DNA of 64,000 bases from contig NZ_CP110139.1 of assembly GCF_025979885.1 (NCBI RefSeq), positions 3,115,501-3,179,500 of the forward strand. Direction: 5' to 3'. The notes beneath the pieces are model-generated. The model had not been told where the DNA came from, searched no databases, and was given only the letters and a program-made list of their open reading frames with translations. This document shows positions 14,472 through 22,860 of this stretch, in pieces. The position numbers were made by a program, and so were the translations under genes. Origin of the DNA: Hymenobacter sp. YIM 151500-1. Lineage in GTDB: Bacteria > Bacteroidota > Bacteroidia > Cytophagales > Hymenobacteraceae. Each line of letters starts with the position of its first letter. Position 1 is the stretch's first letter.

Positions 14472-17400
14472 TCACGCCTGCAATTCCCGGCTCAGGTTAT
14501 ACAAGGATTGCTTCAGCGGCAGGAAGAACAACGTTTCCGGCAGCGTTTCATCGGCGGAGAGTTGGCGCTGGAACTGGTGCAGGCCCAGGCTCAGGCTGTC
14601 TTCAATTTCGCGCTGGAGGCTGTCTTTCACCCGCTGGCGGTCCACGTCTACGCCTACTTCGCGCAAGTAGGGCGCCACCTCGTCGCCTTCGAGCACCAGG
14701 GTCAGGTACTTGCGTACGTTTTCCAGCACCTGATTTTTCAGGTCGGCATCTACCTGGGCCAGCTTCAGGCGCTGCTGGTTCAGCTCGGCGCCTTCCACGG
14801 TGCCGCTGTATTTCACGGGCTTGATGTTGTCGTAGTCGGCGGTGTTGGTTTTTTCCTCGAACAGCACGCCGCCGTTGGTGGTGGCTTCCTTGGGGTTGTC
14901 GGCCAGGATGACGCGGAAGTTGTGGGGCGGCTCGGTACCGGTTACGGCCTGGAAAATGGCTTTGGTAATCTTCTCGATTGACGTGAGCGAGCTGCCGCCG
15001 GCCATGAGGCGCAGGTAGAGGCTGCCCTTGCCAGAGAAGCACAGGTAGCGCGGCGTTTTCAGGCCCAAATGCTGCACTAGTTGGGCGGTGTGGTAGATGA
15101 TGCTGGTATAGTGCAGGTAGAACAGCACCCGCAGCTGCCGGCCTTTGCCCAAACCCAGGGCCTGGGAGAAGCGCAGCGCATCATCGTACTTGAACAGCAG
15201 GCTGGTTACGTCGGCCGAGCCGAAGTCCGAGTTTTTCAGGGCCGCGTTCAGGTAGCCTTTGTACTCGGCATTTTGCTCGGAGTCGGGCAGGCTTTCCACG
15301 TGGCCCACACCGAGGCGGAGCAAGCCATTTTGCTTGGGCGCGCCCTGCACGCGGGCGTACCCGTCGCCCCACAGGTCGTCGCCGGCGAAGCGGAATGAGG
15401 TGCTGTAGGCCGGCTTTTGGTCGGCGAAGATGAGCAGGTCCGTGGTGCCGCCGCCGATGTCGATGTTCACCACATTTTCGTCGCGGTTGGGCACCACCTG
15501 GTTGGTGGCCGTGAGGTAGTAGTACGGCGCCACCGATTCGGTAAGGCACACGGTGGGCCGTTTGGCCTTAAACACCTGCCGGAACGCCTCGTCCCAGACC
15601 TGCTGGAACTGGTTGCGCAAAAACCCATCAAAGCTGAGCGGCGCAAACCACACCACCCGCGTGTCTTCCAGAATGCCGCCGTGCAAGGCCGCCTTGTGGC
15701 GCAGCAGCAGCAGGATTTCCTTGAAAAATGCCTCGATGCGCGCCACGCCCTGCGGGTCCAGCTCGGCCGACCATTTCAGGTTGGTTACGAAGCGGTTCTG
15801 GGGCAGCTCCGAGGTGTTTTCGGTGTTGATGCTGAAGCCGATGTTGATGTTGCTGAGCACCTTGGCCGGCTCGTTGGCAAACGAGGTGGTTTCGCACACG
15901 GCCGTCCGAATCGGAAACTCATACACCGAGCCGCCGTCGCCCACAAACGAGGGCACAAACTCCCGGTTTTGCAGGGTGGCAATGTAGGCCCAAATCTGCC
16001 CCGCGCCGGTGCGGTAGCGCTGGGCCGCCGACAGGCCAGCGTCGGCCAGCGGGGCGTGCAGCCACTCCACTTGCACGTCGGCCTCACCGATGGTGAGCGG
16101 GCGCGGGTGGGCCGTGGGCGAATCGGCGTAGGCCACGTGGGTGTTAGTGGTGCCGAAGTCGACGGCGAAGGTGAAGCGGCGCGTGCCGCGGTCCAGCTCC
16201 CGCCAGCGCGGCACCAGCAGCCCCCGCGCCGGCTCGGCCCCGATGGTAGCCGGCGGGCAAGTCAGTTCGGCCAGGTCGAAGTGGGTGCCGGTGATTTCGT
16301 AGTAGGTGCTGCCGGCCGTGGCCATGCTTTTCTGGGTGCGCTCGTAGCGGGTGGCGCGGCGCGCGGCGCCCTGCTCCGTGATTCGCTCCCCGCCCACGAA
16401 GAAGTTGAGGTCGTAGCGGCGGTTGAGCATGGTGGGCGCGTTGTCGGCGTCCACCAGCATCACCTTGTACAAGTCGTTGAACTCGGGCTGGTAGCGCACT
16501 TTGTAAAACGGAAACACGCCCACGCCCACGTTGGCCCGCACAATGCGGCCTTTCTCCAGAATCTCGCGTCCCTGCGCGTCTTTGGGATTCTGGGGGTTGA
16601 TGTAGTAGCTCCGCTCGAAGGTGATGAAGCGGCCGGCCTGCACCGGCACGCGCAGCTGCACGCGCACGTGGTTGAGGTCAATGGTAAAGGTGAGCAGCTC
16701 GGCCAGCTCGTGCTCGGTGAAGTACTCGAAAAACGCCTGTTTCAGCGGCAGCAGGTACGGAAACCGCGCTCGGCCCTGCCCATCGGCCCCGTACTGGAAC
16801 GTGACTTTGCCGGTGTGGAAGCGCTGGGTGTTCAGCTCGTAGGGCAGCTCCACCAGCGAGTCTTCCAAGAAGTCGCCGACGGTCAGGTAGGGATACTTGA
16901 AGCCTTTGCCGGGCAGCACGCGGTTTTCCAGGGTCAGCTCGTCGTGGTAGGGCACGGGCGTACGGTCGTCCCAGGGCTGGCCATTAAGATAGTTAGCGCC
17001 CGGCATGGTCAGGTTGGGGCGCAGCACCAGCGGGCGGGGCCGGCCGCCCACGGCCTCACGGGTGGGCTGGATAAACAGGTCGGAGCTGGTGACGGCCGAC
17101 TGGTCGGCGCGGCCGGGCAGGGGCACGTTTTTCACGCTGGCCAGGTTGCCCTGCACGTCGGGCAGGGCCGGGTAGCGGGCCGCAAACTGCTGGGCCGTCC
17201 GGTCGCCCTGCATCTGGAGCTGGTTGATTTTGGCGCGGTCGAGCAGGGCGTACACGCTGCCGGCAAAGTCGCGGCGCTGCAGCTGCGGATACGCCAGAAA
17301 CAGCTCGTACACAAACTCCCGAAACTGCGGGTCCCGGTCTTCGAGCAGCACAGTTTGCTTGTCGAAGTAGTGGCCGCGGGCCTGGGGACGCTCCAGGTCC

Positions 17401-17939
17401 AGGGGCTGCACTTCCGGTCCGGTAAAGAGCAGCGTCAGGGGCGAGGTGCCGCCCAGCAGCCGCGGCCCGCCTGCCACCTCTGGCGACTCATAGAACACCA
17501 GGTACATATCGGTGAAGTCGCGGAACCGCTCGTCCTGTAAATACAGCTGCAAGGTTTCGCCCAGCAGGCGCGTGCCCTCGCTCTGCCGCATCCGCCGAAT
17601 TTCGGCTTCGGCGTTCCAGCGGCGCAGCGTGAGGCGGCGGCCGGCCTGGGTGTAGAGGTGGTAGTTGTAAAGCAGCTCCAGCAGGTCCCAGAAATGGGTC
17701 ACCAGCTCGTGGTACACCGAGCCGGGGTTGCGCTGCCCTTCACGGGCCAGGAAGTCGAAAGCCGTTTCAAACAGGTGCATCCGCGCAAAGGGCGTCGGGA
17801 TGCTCACGGCCAAGTTGCGCGACTTGCCGCCCGCCGGGTCCGTGACGGTGTTGATTTCGGTGCTCGTGACGGGCGCGGTTTTCTGCCAGCCTTGCACTTG
17901 CTGGGAACCGTTGTTGTGGAGACGAAGGACTTTGGGCAT
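14472..17939 (-). CDS. Giant Hsp70/actin-fold ATPase (possibly SrfB-like)
   Basis: 1155 residues. The C-terminal half carries an actin/Hsp70-type ATPase: phosphate-1 motif FAVDFGTTNTHVAY (about 590), phosphate-2 motif NIDIGGGTTDLLIF (about 826) and adenosine motif FSGKGSLYLRLM (about 968). The first 560 residues form a large region that I do not recognise, beta-rich with several long charged segments. The end is helical (LKNQVLENVRKYL onward). There is no signal peptide or membrane helix, so it should act in the cytoplasm. The size and layout recall SrfB-type proteins, but I cannot confirm that. It is encoded between the tubulin-like protein and the membrane subunits and is likely the second NTPase of the machine. 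Confidence 0.85.
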   Translation of the reverse strand: MPKVLRLHNNGSQQVQGWQKTAPVTSTEINTVTDPAGGKSRNLAVSIPTPFARMHLFETAFDFLAREGQRNPGSVYHELVTHFWDLLELLYNYHLYTQAGRRLTLRRWNAEAEIRRMRQSEGTRLLGETLQLYLQDERFRDFTDMYLVFYESPEVAGGPRLLGGTSPLTLLFTGPEVQPLDLERPQARGHYFDKQTVLLEDRDPQFREFVYELFLAYPQLQRRDFAGSVYALLDRAKINQLQMQGDRTAQQFAARYPALPDVQGNLASVKNVPLPGRADQSAVTSSDLFIQPTREAVGGRPRPLVLRPNLTMPGANYLNGQPWDDRTPVPYHDELTLENRVLPGKGFKYPYLTVGDFLEDSLVELPYELNTQRFHTGKVTFQYGADGQGRARFPYLLPLKQAFFEYFTEHELAELLTFTIDLNHVRVQLRVPVQAGRFITFERSYYINPQNPKDAQGREILEKGRIVRANVGVGVFPFYKVRYQPEFNDLYKVMLVDADNAPTMLNRRYDLNFFVGGERITEQGAARRATRYERTQKSMATAGSTYYEITGTHFDLAELTCPPATIGAEPARGLLVPRWRELDRGTRRFTFAVDFGTTNTHVAYADSPTAHPRPLTIGEADVQVEWLHAPLADAGLSAAQRYRTGAGQIWAYIATLQNREFVPSFVGDGGSVYEFPIRTAVCETTSFANEPAKVLSNINIGFSINTENTSELPQNRFVTNLKWSAELDPQGVARIEAFFKEILLLLRHKAALHGGILEDTRVVWFAPLSFDGFLRNQFQQVWDEAFRQVFKAKRPTVCLTESVAPYYYLTATNQVVPNRDENVVNIDIGGGTTDLLIFADQKPAYSTSFRFAGDDLWGDGYARVQGAPKQNGLLRLGVGHVESLPDSEQNAEYKGYLNAALKNSDFGSADVTSLLFKYDDALRFSQALGLGKGRQLRVLFYLHYTSIIYHTAQLVQHLGLKTPRYLCFSGKGSLYLRLMAGGSSLTSIEKITKAIFQAVTGTEPPHNFRVILADNPKEATTNGGVLFEEKTNTADYDNIKPVKYSGTVEGAELNQQRLKLAQVDADLKNQVLENVRKYLTLVLEGDEVAPYLREVGVDVDRQRVKDSLQREIEDSLSLGLHQFQRQLSADETLPETLFFLPLKQSLYNLSRELQA

Positions 17940-17978
17940 GTACTGTGAAAGCGCTTATTGAAAAAAGCTAGCCTAGGG

Positions 17979-18260
17979 TCATTTTTTATAGCGTTGTAAA
18001 ATCAATCCTATATCCTGCTGATCATTGTCCATAAATAAATCATTGCTAGTCCACTCTTGCATCTCGTTTGTAGGAATAAAAACTAGATTACCAAATTCAT
18101 TGTGCGAAACCAAAGAAATTATTTCACTTCCATCAACCAATTGAAAATTAATATTTACACTGCTTCTTACATCCATTCTCCCTCTACCTCCCACGTTGGG
18201 ACGTAATGCTTTATAGTCGTCAATCATTTGTCTTATAGTTATTAAGTCTTTAATAATCAT
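17979..18260 (-). CDS. AT-rich small protein, possible 3' half of a broken gene
   Basis: 93 residues, not recognised. Mixed alpha/beta content with FQLVDGSEIISLVSHNEFG. The DNA is clearly AT-richer than the neighbours on both sides. The upstream 62-codon ORF is in the same frame and is separated only by one TGA and two codons, so both may be parts of one 157-residue protein. Alternatively they are two overlapping-style small genes. No homologue is recalled. Confidence 0.5.
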   Translation of the reverse strand: MIIKDLITIRQMIDDYKALRPNVGGRGRMDVRSSVNINFQLVDGSEIISLVSHNEFGNLVFIPTNEMQEWTSNDLFMDNDQQDIGLILQRYKK

Positions 18261-18266
18261 AGTATC

Positions 18267-18455
18267 TCAAATAAACTGCTTAGAATTAGCTGTAGGTGAT
18301 ATAATTATTTGCTTCACACTAGCGTATTTCAGCGTCTGGATTTTCGCTCTTACTTGATGCATATGATTGTATTTATCAATACCTTCCGAAATCATTGTCC
18401 AAAATAATAGCAGGATAAACCCTAACAGCAGCAAGCCTTTTATTTTCATACTCAT
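18267..18455 (-). CDS. AT-rich short membrane protein, possible 5' half of a broken gene
   Basis: 62 residues. Start MSMKIKGLLLLGFILLLFW (a second ATG two codons later is equally good) gives one N-terminal membrane helix. Then a short helix and a strand, YASVKQIIISPT, run into the TGA at 18267-18269. The following in-frame ORF continues naturally as a helix (DLITIRQMIDDYKAL). The composition suggests recent transfer into the tubulin/Hsp70 gene block. Confidence 0.5.
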   Translation of the reverse strand: MSMKIKGLLLLGFILLLFWTMISEGIDKYNHMHQVRAKIQTLKYASVKQIIISPTANSKQFI

Positions 18456-18528
18456 TATTTTAGATTATTCTGCTGCGAGCATGTTCTGTCGGAGTCAATT
18501 AGCTCAGCATCGACTACGCTGCCATAGC

Positions 18529-18562
18529 TTCCTCTCCCTTTTGGGGAGGGGTTGGGGTGGGG
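18529..18562. repeat. Short GGGGAGGGG repeat at the end of the tubulin-like gene
   Basis: CCTCTCCCTTTTGGGGAGGG and GTTGGGGTGGGG touch the stop codon of the tubulin-like gene at 18563. It is a relative of the CCCCTCC repeats at 13816 and 54607. Confidence 0.5.
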
Positions 18563-20011
18563 TCACACCACCTTCACCTTCTCCTCAAACGCCGTATCCG
18601 TCACGTCCCAAAACAGCGCCAGCAGCTTGCGGAAGCTGTCGGGTTCCTGGATGGACTTTTCGGTTTTGTTGAGCGAGTCGAGCAGGTAGTTGTGGCTGAG
18701 GCCTTTGTTGAAGAAGTCACTCCACTTTTTCTCGACGGGCTTGCCCTGAATCATGGCGTTGAAATCGTCGGTTTGCAGGTCGAAGGGGCGGAAGGCGCGG
18801 CGGTTTTGGGCCAGCTCTTGCAGCCATTGGTCTACGCCCACGTCCTGGCCGTGCAGGAAGGTGTTCAGCTCCCGGAAGATGGGCTCGTTGCGCAGGGCGT
18901 AGTCCAGCTTCAGGTTGTCGTGGTAGGGCGCTTTGTCGGTGGCCAGGTGCTGCTTGTGGTAGCGCGTGAAGTAGAGCAGCTGCGTCAGGTTCTTGGCCAC
19001 GATTTCGCGGGTTTCGTCGGGCAGGTGGGCAAACTGTAGCTCTGGGGCGTCCTGACCCAGGCCGTACTCGTGGAAGTGCGGGCCACCGGTGCGCAACTCG
19101 GAAGGCGAGTAGCGCATGAAATCCACGATGCTCAGGGCTGCCAGCAGCTCAATTACATGGGCTTTGTTTTTCTGCTGGGTGCCGCCGGGCTGGTTGTCGT
19201 AGGGCGTGTCGGGCGTGTCGGCGAGGTAGTACAGGGCGTCGAGGCCCTGGAGGTTGTGCTCGTAGTAGCTGAGCGCGGCCTTGGTCTTCGTCAGGAAGTT
19301 GTTGGAGTCGATAACCGCCTGGTCTTCGCTCTGGAGGGCGAAATAGGGCATCACCGTTACGGCCCCAGTGGGTGCGTCGCGCAGGTAGCGGGCGTTGCTG
19401 AGGCGGGTGTTGGTGTCCTTGAGGTTTTTGAGCAGGAGTGGGAAGCCCGCCGCGCCCGTGCCGCCAAAGATGCTCGACACGAAAAACACCCGGTCGCCAT
19501 CCTGAAAGTTGTCGGCGAAAAACCGCATTTCCGGGCTTTCCACCAGCTTATTCAACACAATACTGCCCACGTTGGGCGAGCCGCGGAAGCCGATGGTGAG
19601 CGGACTTTCCAGATTGTCCTGGGTAAAGAGCAAATCCACCAGCCCTTTCGAGTCCACCGACAGCCCGTCGTAGCTCAGGTACTGCCGGAAGCTCTGGTTG
19701 ATGCCGCCGAAGTCGAAGATGAACGTGTCCTTAACCGAGCCGTTCACGTCCTGCGAAATGCCGCTCAGCGTGCTGATGTCGGTTTTAAAGAACCCTTCGT
19801 CACGCGGGCCGAGGCGGCGGTAAATCTGCTGGTAGCTTTGCAGCAGCTGCACCGTGCGGTTCATGTCGCCGTTGTGGGCGTCGGGGTCGATGATGATGGG
19901 CACCACCCGGTCGCAATTGGGCAGCTCGACGCCCGCGGCCAGCAGCATGGTCAGGGAGCGAATCACGCGGGAGCCCGTGCCGCCAATGCCGAAAAGAAAG
20001 AGTTTAGCCAT
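18563..20011 (-). CDS. Tubulin/FtsZ-like GTPase (Tubulin_2 type)
   Basis: 482 residues. The N-terminus MAKLFLFGIGGTGSRV is a Rossmann strand and phosphate loop of tubulin type (GIGGTGS, 8-14). The tubulin T4 signature appears as SSIFGGTGAAGFPLL near residue 184. Between them is VVPIIIDPDAH, where nucleotide-sugar contact is expected. The C-terminal 200 residues are helical and differ from FtsZ. It is longer than FtsZ (about 380) and most like the tubulin-like proteins described outside cell division in diverse bacteria. It should bind GTP and may polymerise; that is not shown by the sequence. Genes for a membrane protein and a VWA-like lipoprotein precede it on the same strand. Confidence 0.85.
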   Translation of the reverse strand: MAKLFLFGIGGTGSRVIRSLTMLLAAGVELPNCDRVVPIIIDPDAHNGDMNRTVQLLQSYQQIYRRLGPRDEGFFKTDISTLSGISQDVNGSVKDTFIFDFGGINQSFRQYLSYDGLSVDSKGLVDLLFTQDNLESPLTIGFRGSPNVGSIVLNKLVESPEMRFFADNFQDGDRVFFVSSIFGGTGAAGFPLLLKNLKDTNTRLSNARYLRDAPTGAVTVMPYFALQSEDQAVIDSNNFLTKTKAALSYYEHNLQGLDALYYLADTPDTPYDNQPGGTQQKNKAHVIELLAALSIVDFMRYSPSELRTGGPHFHEYGLGQDAPELQFAHLPDETREIVAKNLTQLLYFTRYHKQHLATDKAPYHDNLKLDYALRNEPIFRELNTFLHGQDVGVDQWLQELAQNRRAFRPFDLQTDDFNAMIQGKPVEKKWSDFFNKGLSHNYLLDSLNKTEKSIQEPDSFRKLLALFWDVTDTAFEEKVKVV

Positions 20012-20027
20012 GATGGAGAGGTGAGAC

Positions 20028-20106
20028 TATGAGAAGTGAGAAGTGAGACTACGTTCGGACGTCAGCACCTTGAACCAAAGTCTCACTTCTCACCTCTCAC
20101 GTTCTC
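20028..20106. repeat. GAGAAGTGAGA inverted repeat
   Basis: GAGAAGTGAGAAGTGAGACT is answered by AGTCTCACTTCTCACCTCTC. It fills most of the gap between the tubulin-like gene and the 3-TM protein gene. Confidence 0.6.
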
Positions 20107-20116
20107 ATGTCTAATA

Positions 20117-20509
20117 TTAGAACGGAGTTGTACTCGCGTTGATGGAGCCGCGCTTGAGCAGCAGGGAAAAAACGAAAAACCAGACCAGGGCCAGGATGGC
20201 ATTCCAGGTAGCCAGCCAGTAGATGTAGCTGTGGTCGGTGACTTGCTGGGCGTGGGCCTGCCACACCGCTACGCCGAAAGCAATCAGCGCATTCAGCACC
20301 AGAAACAGGGTCCAGTGGCCGGCTTTGTTGAACGTGGCCACGCGCAGGGCGCGGTTGATGAGGTAGTAGAACACCAGCACCAGCGCCAGCGAAATGCCCA
20401 GGTTGAGCAAGCCAATGTTGGGAAACACCACGTCGCGGTACACGGGCGTGTCGGCGGGGGGCTGAGGGTTGCCGATGATTTCGTAGAGGAAGCGGAAAAA
20501 GGCCTTCAT
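20117..20509 (-). CDS. Small membrane protein with three helices
   Basis: 130 residues. Three hydrophobic helices: LLNLGISLALVLVFYYLI, LFLVLNALIAFGVAVW and WLATWNAILALVWFFVFSLL. The N-terminus (MKAFFRFLYEIIGNPQPPAD) is short and probably amphipathic. No family is recognised. It lies between the VWA-like lipoprotein and the tubulin-like GTPase, so it is a candidate membrane anchor for the GTPase. The start is set by the ATG at 20509; the longer frame upstream has no features. Confidence 0.7.
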   Translation of the reverse strand: MKAFFRFLYEIIGNPQPPADTPVYRDVVFPNIGLLNLGISLALVLVFYYLINRALRVATFNKAGHWTLFLVLNALIAFGVAVWQAHAQQVTDHSYIYWLATWNAILALVWFFVFSLLLKRGSINASTTPF

Positions 20510-20577
20510 GAAGAGCGGTAACACCAACTTTCCGTTGGCGAGTGGTGGAACGATGATGCGTGTACGAAATTGTGAGG

Positions 20578-20708
20578 CGTAGCGCGAACCGTAGGTCAGC
20601 ATAGCGAAGCTTCTGCCTCGCGCATCGTTGTCGAGGTTTAACGACTATCGTGCCAACGAATCATGACCTGTCGTGCAACGATGCACGAAGCTTTTGCTTC
20701 GCGCTACA
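20578..20708. repeat. REPIN-like palindromic element, copy 3
   Basis: The left arm begins near GTAGCGCGAACCGTAGG and the right arm reads TGTAGCGCGAAGCAAAAGCT on the minus strand. The right end touches the TAA of the VWA-like lipoprotein. The arms match less well than in copies 2 and 5. Confidence 0.65.
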
Positions 20709-22058
20709 TTACTCGCCGGGCTGCACCGTGAGTGGCAACTCAAACACCGGCGGCTTCTCCCCTTCTCCACGAGCCTCCAACCCATCCAGCAGCGAGCTAA
20801 GCGCAAAGGTTTTGGGAGCGGGCGTGGCGTCGTTTTTCGTGGTCCACTGGGCTACCCAGGCGGGGCGCTGGTTGTCGAGGCGCAAGGTGAGCGGGCGGGC
20901 CGCTTTAGGTTGCTGGGTCAGGCGGATTTTGGCGAAGTGAGTGTACTTGCTTTCGGGGCCGCTGCTGCTGCGGGTCTGGTCGGTGGCAGCCGTCACGTCG
21001 AGGAGCTGAGCGTCGGTGTCGGTGCCTTGAAGCTTCAGGTTTTGCTTGAGGTAGGCCGGGTCGCGGTACTGGCCGGGCAGGTTGCTCAGGTCCAGGCCTA
21101 CCACAAACTCCACGGGCTGTTGGGCTGAGGCTTCACTTACGGCCACCACGCGGTAGGCGTCGGCGGTGCGCTTGCTGGCGCCGGCGTCGCCGTAATACCA
21201 CGCGCCTTTGTTTTGAAACTTACTCAGCAGCGAATACGCCGGCTGCGGGTACGTGACGCCAAAGTGGGCCTGCCGGGCCGGCTCCTGCTCCAGCAGGGCC
21301 TGGTCGAAGCGGCGCACGGCGTCGGCGGGCCCAATCACCCAGAAGTAGTAGGGAATATCGGTGTCGCAGCAGTTGGTTTTCTTGCCCGCTGCTTTCAGGG
21401 CCGGGTAGTAGGTGCCCCGGAAATCCGAGGTGTAGCCGTACACCGACACGGCCAAGTCCGGGTGGGCGCCGCTGCGGGTCAGCGCGTCCGTAATGTCGGT
21501 TTTGATATAGGGAATGGCGCCGGCGTTGCGCGGGGAGTAGATGAAGTCCGAAATCAGCACGTTCACGGTGCCGGGCTGGTAGTAGCGCGTCATCAGCGTG
21601 TCGAGCACGGCGGGCAGCTCGGTGCTTTTCGCCGGCTGCTGAATGCCGCCGCGCACCGTGCCTGAAAGCTGCTGGTACGAGTCGTTATAAGGCCGCTCCT
21701 TCACCCGGAAAAATGCCTTCTGCCGGGCCGCCCCCGTGCGGTTCACCTCCGATAAAAACTGCGCTACGTGCTGCTGAAACCGGGTATTCTCGCCACTGGC
21801 GCCGGCGCGGGGCATGAAGCCCTCCATCGAGCCCGACACTTCCAGAAACACGTTCACGGCCTGCAACGGCTGGGCGGCCGTACCAGCCGCCTCGGGCACG
21901 GCCGGGGCACGGCCGGGGGCTGTTTCGGGTGCGGTGGCGGCTGGGGTTTCGGTGGCGGCCGTGGCTTCCTGCTTCATGTCGGAGCGGGAGTAGCAGCCGG
22001 GCAGCAGCAGCGTCAGGCCCAGGGCGGGCAGCAGGCGGAAAAGGGGAGTTCTTGGCAT
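20709..22058 (-). CDS. Lipoprotein with VWA-like domain
   Basis: 449 residues. Lipobox LLLPGC near residue 21. After a linker comes VNVFLEVSGSMEGFM (about 68-82): this is the first MIDAS strand of a von Willebrand A domain, DxSGS, but with Glu in place of Asp. TVNVLISDFIYSP (about 165) fits the later MIDAS strand with a conserved Asp. The rest has a second beta-rich domain (QPVEFVVGLDLSNLPG). It should sit on an envelope membrane and bind protein partners. The ATG at 22058 is chosen for the signal peptide. The gene lies between DUF4272 and the 3-TM protein in the block. Confidence 0.8.
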   Translation of the reverse strand: MPRTPLFRLLPALGLTLLLPGCYSRSDMKQEATAATETPAATAPETAPGRAPAVPEAAGTAAQPLQAVNVFLEVSGSMEGFMPRAGASGENTRFQQHVAQFLSEVNRTGAARQKAFFRVKERPYNDSYQQLSGTVRGGIQQPAKSTELPAVLDTLMTRYYQPGTVNVLISDFIYSPRNAGAIPYIKTDITDALTRSGAHPDLAVSVYGYTSDFRGTYYPALKAAGKKTNCCDTDIPYYFWVIGPADAVRRFDQALLEQEPARQAHFGVTYPQPAYSLLSKFQNKGAWYYGDAGASKRTADAYRVVAVSEASAQQPVEFVVGLDLSNLPGQYRDPAYLKQNLKLQGTDTDAQLLDVTAATDQTRSSSGPESKYTHFAKIRLTQQPKAARPLTLRLDNQRPAWVAQWTTKNDATPAPKTFALSSLLDGLEARGEGEKPPVFELPLTVQPGE

Positions 22059-22180
22059 TAGGGTCAAAGTAAAAGATGGGGCCGGGCGCCGCCAGCCCGC
22101 GTACTGCCGAGCAGCCCGGCGGGTTGTGCCCACAACGCAACAACGGCCCGGAAATTTGCCGCTTGGGTTTAAGCTACCGC

Positions 22181-22822
22181 CTACGTGCTCATTTCTACGT
22201 CGTCCCAGTCGGCGGCGCGGTTGAAAATCCACTCCAGCGCCTTGCGCCGCTCGTACACGATGCCTTCGTTTACCAACGCCGCGCGGCCGTGCAGCCGCTC
22301 ATCCACGCAGTACCAGTGCAGGCGGTAATGGTAGTCCAGCATACGATACAGCTCCTCGGCGGGCCGTAGTGCCGTCAGTTTCTCCAGTTTCGTGTTGTCT
22401 TCCCCCTGCTCCAGGTTGGGCAGCAGGGAAGCCATATTGTCGCCGCACCACTCCGTGGGGTCCAGGTCGGCCACCAGGCCGGTGGCCCAGAGCATGGCCC
22501 ACAGGCTTTCCAGGTTCCAGCGCAGGCCGCCCAGCTCCCGGTCGGTCAGCTCGGCGTTGCTCTTGGCCAGCAGGGCTTCTTCCTCGGCCGACAAAAACAC
22601 TTCCAGCTCGTGCCGGGCCAGCCAGTCGCGGATGATGGGGATGGGTGCTTCAAAGGAAATGTTGATCAGCGCATTCAGCACGCTCATGCGGCCTTTTACT
22701 TCCTCGATGGACCGCAGGGCCGGCGTTTCCAGGATAGGCAGCCAGTCGCACACCCGGCCGCCCAGGGCCAGCACCTTGCCCTCCGACACGGCCTTGACTT
22801 GAAGTTTAAACTCCTCGTTCAT
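22181..22822 (-). CDS. DUF4272 protein
   Basis: 213 residues, cytosolic. The pattern R-x-x-VLNALINIS, IIRDWLARHELEVFLSAEEEALL, WNLESLWAMLWATGLV, and the closing YHYRLHWYCVDERLH...VYERRKALEWIF...DWDDV matches DUF4272, a helical family of unknown role found next to many conflict and cytoskeleton-like gene clusters. It is first in transcription order of the block and starts 39 bases from the end of the sugar nucleotidyltransferase gene, so the two may share a transcript. Confidence 0.82.
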   Translation of the reverse strand: MNEEFKLQVKAVSEGKVLALGGRVCDWLPILETPALRSIEEVKGRMSVLNALINISFEAPIPIIRDWLARHELEVFLSAEEEALLAKSNAELTDRELGGLRWNLESLWAMLWATGLVADLDPTEWCGDNMASLLPNLEQGEDNTKLEKLTALRPAEELYRMLDYHYRLHWYCVDERLHGRAALVNEGIVYERRKALEWIFNRAADWDDVEMST

Positions 22823-22860
22823 GCAGTAGAGTCAGAATATTGCGCCAGATACGCGCCGGC

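Noticed and set aside
15417..17540. Plus-strand open frame of 707 codons
   Set aside because: Antisense to the Hsp70/actin-fold gene with intact ATPase motifs; Val/Gln/His-rich shadow composition.
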